This document shows positions 59,401 to 64,000 of a stretch of 64,000 nt of DNA, piece after piece. The DNA comes from Pithys albifrons albifrons (lineage: Eukaryota > Chordata > Aves > Passeriformes > Thamnophilidae): the NCBI RefSeq assembly GCF_047495875.1, contig NC_092466.1, forward strand, positions 11,156,561-11,220,560, in the 5' to 3' direction. Below the pieces are notes generated by a model. The model worked only from the letters and a program-made list of their open reading frames with translations, ran no database searches and had not been told where the DNA came from. Position numbers and translations under genes: made by a program. Numbering within the stretch: position 1 is the stretch's first letter; the number at the start of each line of letters is the position of its first letter.

Positions 59401-62400
59401 CTAAGCGTAACCCTAACCTAAAAGTCGAGAGTGGAGAGAAGAGGCGGTGTGGCGGAACAGAGAGAACTAGGCCAGCCCTTTGTGGGCTGGCACCTTTCCT
59501 CTTTCGATTCCTTTTCCAAGAGGGATCTTGGTCCGCCTTCAATTCTTGGCTGAAAAATGGCAATTTCTCACCCCATTGGTGCCAAGGAGGGACTGACCTA
59601 TGTGCCAAGAAAAAAGGTGGCAGCCTTGGGCTCTCAGGCGCTAATGATGCTGCGCCATGAGCAGTAAAAAGACATGCAAACCCTAATCCTAACACAAAAG
59701 AGAAGCCTAACCCTAACCCTAACGCTAACCCTAACCCTAACCCTAATTCTAGGCGTAACTCGAAGCGTGACCCTAACCCAGGAGTCGAGAGTGGAGAGAG
59801 GAGGGGGTGTGGCGGAACAGAGAGAAGTAGGCCAGCCCTTTGTGGGCTGGCACCTTTCCTCTTTCGATTCCTTTTCCAAGAGGGATCTTGGTCCGCCTTC
59901 AATTCTTGGCTGAAAAATGGCAATTTCCCACCCCACTGGTGCCAAGGAGGGACTGAGCTTTGTGCCAAGAAAAAAGGTGGCAGCCTTGGGCTCTCAGGCG
60001 CTAATGATGCTGCGCCATGACCAGTAAAAAGGCTCGCAAACTCTGAGCCTAACACAAAAGAGAAGCCTAACCCTAACCCTAACGCTAACCCTAACCCTAA
60101 CCCTAATTCTAGGCGTAACTCGAAGTGTAACCCTAACCCAGGATTCGAGAGGTGAGAGAGGAGGGGGTGTGGCGGAACAAAGAGAAGTAGGCCAGCCCTT
60201 TGTGGGCTGGCACCTTTCCTCTTTCGATTCCTTTTCCAAGAGGGATCTTGGTCCGCCTTCAATTCTTGGCTGAAAAATGGCAATTTCCCACCCCACTGGT
60301 GCCAAGGAGGGACTGAGCTTTGTGCCAAGAGAAAAGGTGGAAGCCTTGGACTCTCAGGTGCTAATGATGCTGCGCCATGACCAGTAAAAATAAACCCAAA
60401 CCCTAATCCTAACACAAAAGAGAAGCCTAACCCTAACCCTAACGCTAACCCTAACCCTAACCCTAATACTAGGCGTAACTCGAAGCGTGACCCTAACCCA
60501 GGAGTCGAGAGTGGAGAGAGGAGGGGGTGTGGCGGAACAGAGAGAACTAGGCAAGCCCTTTGTGGGCTGGCACCTTTCCTCTTTCGATTCCTTTTCCAAG
60601 AGGGATCTTGGTCCGCCTTCAATTCTTGGCTGAAAAATGGCAATTTCCCACCCCACTGGTGCCAAGGAGGGAATGAGCTTTGTGCCAAGAAAAAAGGTGG
60701 CAGCCTTGGGCTCTCAGGCGCTAATGATGCTGCGCCATGACCAGTAAAAAGGCACGCAAACCCTGAGCCTAACACAAAAGAGAAGCCTAACCCTAACGCT
60801 AACCCTAATTCTAGGCGTAACTCAAAGCGTAACCCTAACCCAGGAGTCGAGAGTGGAGAGAGGAGGGGGTGTGGCGGAACAAAGAGAACTAGGCCAGCCC
60901 TTTGTGGGCTGGCACCTTTCCTCTTTCGATTCCTTTTCCAAGAGGGATCTTGGTCCGCCTTCAATTCTTGGCTGAAAAATGGCAATTTCCCACCCCACTG
61001 GTGCCAAGGAGGGACTGAGCTTTGTGCCAAGAAAAAAGGTGGAAGCCTTGGGTTCTCAGGCGCTAATGATGCTGCGCCATGACCAGTAAAAAGGCTCGCA
61101 AACCCTGAGCCTAACACAAAAGAGAAGCCTAAACCTAACCCTAACGCTAACCCTAACCCTAACCCTAATTCTAAGCGTAACTCTGAGCGTGACCCTAACC
61201 CAGGAGTCGAGAGTGGAGAGAGGAGGGGGTGTGGCGGAACAGAGAGAACTAGGCCAGCCCTTTGTGGGCTGGCACCTTTCCTCTTTTGATTCCTTTTTCA
61301 AGAGGGATCTTGGTCCGCCTTCAATTCTTGGCTGAAAAATGGCAATTTCCCACCCCACTGGTGCCAAGGAGGGACTGAGCTTTGTGCCAAGAAAAAAGGT
61401 GGCAGCCTTGGGCTCTCAGGCGCTAATGATGCTGCGCCATGACCAGTAAAAAGGCTCGCAAACCCTGAGCCTAACACAAAAGAGAAGCCTAACCCTAACC
61501 CTAAAGCTAACCCTAACCCTAACCCTAATTCTAAGCGTAACTCTAAGCGTAACCCTAACCTAAAAGTCGAGAGTGGAGAGAGGAGGCGGTGTGGCGGAAC
61601 AGAGAGAAGTAGGCCAGCCCTTTGTGGGCTGGCACCTTTCCTCTTTCGATTCCTTTTCCAAGAGGGATCTTGGTCCGCCTTCAATTCTTGGCTGAAAAAT
61701 GGCAATTTCCCACCCCACTGGTGCCAAGGAGGGACTGAGCTTTGTGCCAAGAAAAAAGGTGGCAGCCTTGGGTTCTCACGCGTTAATGATGCTGCGCCAT
61801 GACCAGTTAAAATAATCCCAAACCCTAATCCTAACACAAAAGAGAAGCCTAACCCTAACCCTAACGCTAACCCTAACCCTAACCCTAATTCTAAGCGTAA
61901 CTCTAAGCGTAACCCTAACCTAAAAGTCGAGAGTGGAGAGAAGAGGCGGTGTGGCGGAACAGAGAGAACTAGGCCAGCCCTTTGTGGGCTGGCACCTTTC
62001 CTCTTTCGATTCCTTTTCCAAGAGGGATCTTGGTCCGCCTTCAATTCTTGGCTGAAAAATGGCAATTTCTCACCCCATTGGTGCCAAGGAGGGACTGACC
62101 TATGTGCCAAGAAAAAAGGTGGCAGCCTTGGGCTCTCAGGCGCTAATGATGCTGCGCCATGAGCAGTAAAAAGACATGCAAACCCTAATCCTAACACAAA
62201 AGAGAAGCCTAACCCTAACCCTAACGCTAACCCTAACCCTAACCCTAATTCTAGGCGTAACTCGAAGCGTGACCCTAACCCAGGAGTCGAGAGTGGAGAG
62301 AGGAGGGGGTGTGGCGGAACAGAGAGAAGTAGGCCAGCCCTTTGTGGGCTGGCACCTTTCCTCTTTCGATTCCTTTTCCAAGAGGGATCTTGGTCCGCCT

Positions 62401-64000
62401 TCAATTCTTGGCTGAAAAATGGCAATTTCCCACCCCACTGGTGCCAAGGAGGGACTGAGCTTTGTGCCAAGAAAAAAGGTGGCAGCCTTGGGCTCTCAGG
62501 CGCTAATGATGCTGCGCCATGACCAGTAAAAAGGCTCGCAAACCCTGAGCCTAACACAAAAGAGAAGCCTAACCCTAACCCTAACGCTAACCCTAACCCT
62601 AACCCTAATTCTAGGCGTAACTCGAAGTGTAACCCTAACCCAGGATTCGAGAGGTGAGAGAGGAGGGGGTGTGGCGGAACAGAGAGAACTAGGCCAGCCC
62701 TTTGTGGGCTGGCACCTTTCCTCTTTCGATTCCTTTTCCAAGAGGGATCTTGGTCCGCCTTCAATTCTTGGCTGAAAAATGGCAATTTCCCACCCCACTG
62801 GTGCCAAGGAGGGACTGAGCTTTGTGCCAAGAGAAAAGGTGGAAGCCTTGGACTCTCAGGTGCTAATGATGCTGCGCCATGACCAGTAAAAATAAACCCA
62901 AACCCTAATCCTAACACAAAAGAGAAGCCTAACCCTAACCCTAACGCTAACCCTAACCCTAACCCTAATACTAGGCGTAACTCGAAGCGTGACCCTAACC
63001 CAGGAGTCGAGAGTGGAGAGAGGAGGGGGTGTGGCGGAACAGAGAGAACTAGGCAAGCCCTTTGTGGGCTGGCACCTTTCCTCTTTCGATTCCTTTTCCA
63101 AGAGGGATCTTGGTCCGCCTTCAATTCTTGGCTGAAAAATGGCAATTTCCCACCCCACTGGTGCCAAGGAGGGAATGAGCTTTGTGCCAAGAAAAAAGGT
63201 GGCAGCCTTGGGCTCTCAGGCGCTAATGATGCTGCGCCATGACCAGTAAAAAGGCACGCAAACCCTGAGCCTAACACAAAAGAGAAGCCTAACCCTAACG
63301 CTAACCCTAATTCTAGGCGTAACTCAAAGCGTAACCCTAACCCAGGAGTCGAGAGTGGAGAGAGGAGGGGGTGTGGCGGAACAGAGAGAAGTAGGCCAGC
63401 CCTTTGTGGGCTGGCACCTTTCCTCTTTCGATTCCTTTTCCAAGAGGGATCTTGGTCCGCCTTCAATTCTTGGCTAAAAAATGGCAATTTCCCACCCCAC
63501 TGGTGCCAAGGAGGGACTGAGCTTTGTGCCAAGAAAAAAGGTGGCAGCCTTGGGTTCTCAGACGCTAATGATGCTGCGCCATGACCAGTAAAAAGGCTCG
63601 CAAACCCTGAGCCTAACACAAAAGAGAAGCCTAAACCTAACCCTAACGCTAACCCTAACCCTAACCCTAATTCTAAGCGTAACTCTAAGCGTGACCCTAA
63701 CCCAGGAGTCGAGAGTGGAGAGAGGAGGGGGTGTGGCGGAACAGAGAGAACTAGGCCAGCCCTTTGCGGGCTGGCACCTTTCCTCTTTTGATTCCTTTTT
63801 CAAGAGGGATCTTGGTCCGCCTTCAATTCTTGGCTGAAAAATGGCAATTTCCCTCCCACTGGTGCCAAGGAGGGACTGAGCTTTGTGCCAAGAAAAAAGG
63901 TGGCAGCCTTGGGCTCTCAGGCGCTAATGATGCTGTACCATGACCAGTAAAAAGACACGCAAACCCTAATCCTAACACAAAAGAGAAGCCTAACCCTAAC
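38479..64000 (+). repeat. 81-monomer super-repeat, copy 2 (minus one monomer, runs off the right edge)
   Basis: Offset from copy 1 is 28,995 bp up to about 52,400 and 28,635 bp afterwards, so one 360 bp monomer is missing. Cassette B recurs at about 41,756, 44,258 and 47,119, block C at about 48,790 and 54,891, and block D at about 58,366 and 60,868. The last window base aligns with about 35,365 of copy 1, so block E and the right boundary are not visible. Differences from copy 1 are rare: about a dozen scattered single changes plus two small clusters were noticed over about 25.5 kb. Confidence 0.92.
52398..52439 (+). other. Junction of a one-monomer contraction in super-repeat copy 2
   Basis: Left of 52,398 the sequence matches copy 1 at offset 28,995 (base 52,397 is G as at 23,402, not T as at 23,762). 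From 52,440 (C) it matches at offset 28,635 instead (23,805), not 23,445, which is A. The exchange therefore lies in the 42 bp between, over the two GTGCCAAG repeats and the A-tract. The missing unit corresponds to the L-type monomer of copy 1 at about 23,460-23,820. The junction is in perfect register, as expected for homologous unequal crossing-over. Confidence 0.88.

Larger units (their letters stand above)
1..64000 (+). repeat. 360 bp telomere-hybrid satellite array, about 179 monomers head to tail
   Basis: Every part of the window is the same 360 bp unit in one orientation. For example, the segment ending in the hexamer block and followed by ACCCTAATTC recurs at positions 1, 361, 721 and 1,081. 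Counting units and correcting for small indels gives about 27 monomers before 9,480, 81 in the next 28,995 bp and about 71 in the rest. Each monomer joins telomere-type hexamers to a core unrelated to the hexamer. Monomers differ mostly by single-base substitutions and fall into recognisable subfamilies. No unique sequence, gene or transposon interrupts the array, and both window ends are inside monomers. Seen directly: period, orientation, continuity. Inferred: a constitutive subtelomeric or interstitial-telomeric heterochromatin block of a vertebrate-like genome. The family is not one I can name. Confidence 0.97.

Noticed and set aside
1..64000. CRISPR array
   Set aside because: Repeat and intervening sequence are both conserved in every unit; there are no variable spacers, and the 360 bp period is far too long.
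1..64000. Transposable element or insertion sequence as the origin of the array
   Set aside because: No terminal repeats, target-site duplications, transposase or reverse transcriptase similarity; the periodic structure is fully explained by unequal exchange between monomers.

Overview
The whole 64 kb window is one uninterrupted satellite array. It contains no unique sequence, no recognisable gene, no RNA gene and no intact transposon. The unit is a 360 bp monomer repeated head to tail about 179 times, always in the same orientation, and both window ends fall inside a monomer, so the array continues beyond both edges. Each monomer fuses a short block of telomere-type hexamers (CCCTAA on the + strand, TTAGGG on the - strand, about 72-96 bp with fixed degenerate positions) to a non-telomeric core of about 264 bp. 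TTAGGG telomere chemistry, megasatellite scale and many CpG-to-TpG/CpA variants point to a eukaryote with germline CpG methylation, most likely a vertebrate, in subtelomeric or interstitial-telomeric heterochromatin. I do not recognise the satellite and cannot name the species.

Layout. 1-4,664: monomers of mixed subfamilies with no clean local duplication. 4,665-9,693: two near-identical 2,496 bp blocks (7 monomers each). 9,694-12,760: mixed monomers. 12,761-19,793: a 1.67 kb cassette present three times at spacings of 2,502 and 2,861 bp. 19,795-32,188: a 5.9 kb segment present twice at a spacing of 6,461 bp. 29,731-34,748: a 2,502 bp tandem duplication that overlaps the end of the previous block. 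35,325-37,835: a 1,434 bp (4-monomer) duplication. From about 38,356-38,479 to the window end, the sequence repeats what began at about 9,361-9,484. This gives a 28,995 bp, 81-monomer super-repeat whose second copy runs off the right edge and has lost exactly one monomer.

All block spacings resolve to whole numbers of 360 bp monomers once a few small recurrent indels are counted (a 23 bp deletion between GTGCCAAG direct repeats, 18 bp and 6 bp hexamer losses, a 6 bp hexamer gain, and 1 bp losses). The array therefore looks like nested unequal crossing-over at four scales: hexamer, monomer, 4-18 monomer blocks, and 81 monomers. Because 360 is divisible by three, the - strand has very long open frames with a 120-residue period. 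I treat these as a by-product of the repeat length, not as genes. The interest lies in the architecture: a telomere-hybrid satellite with a very large and recent higher-order repeat.
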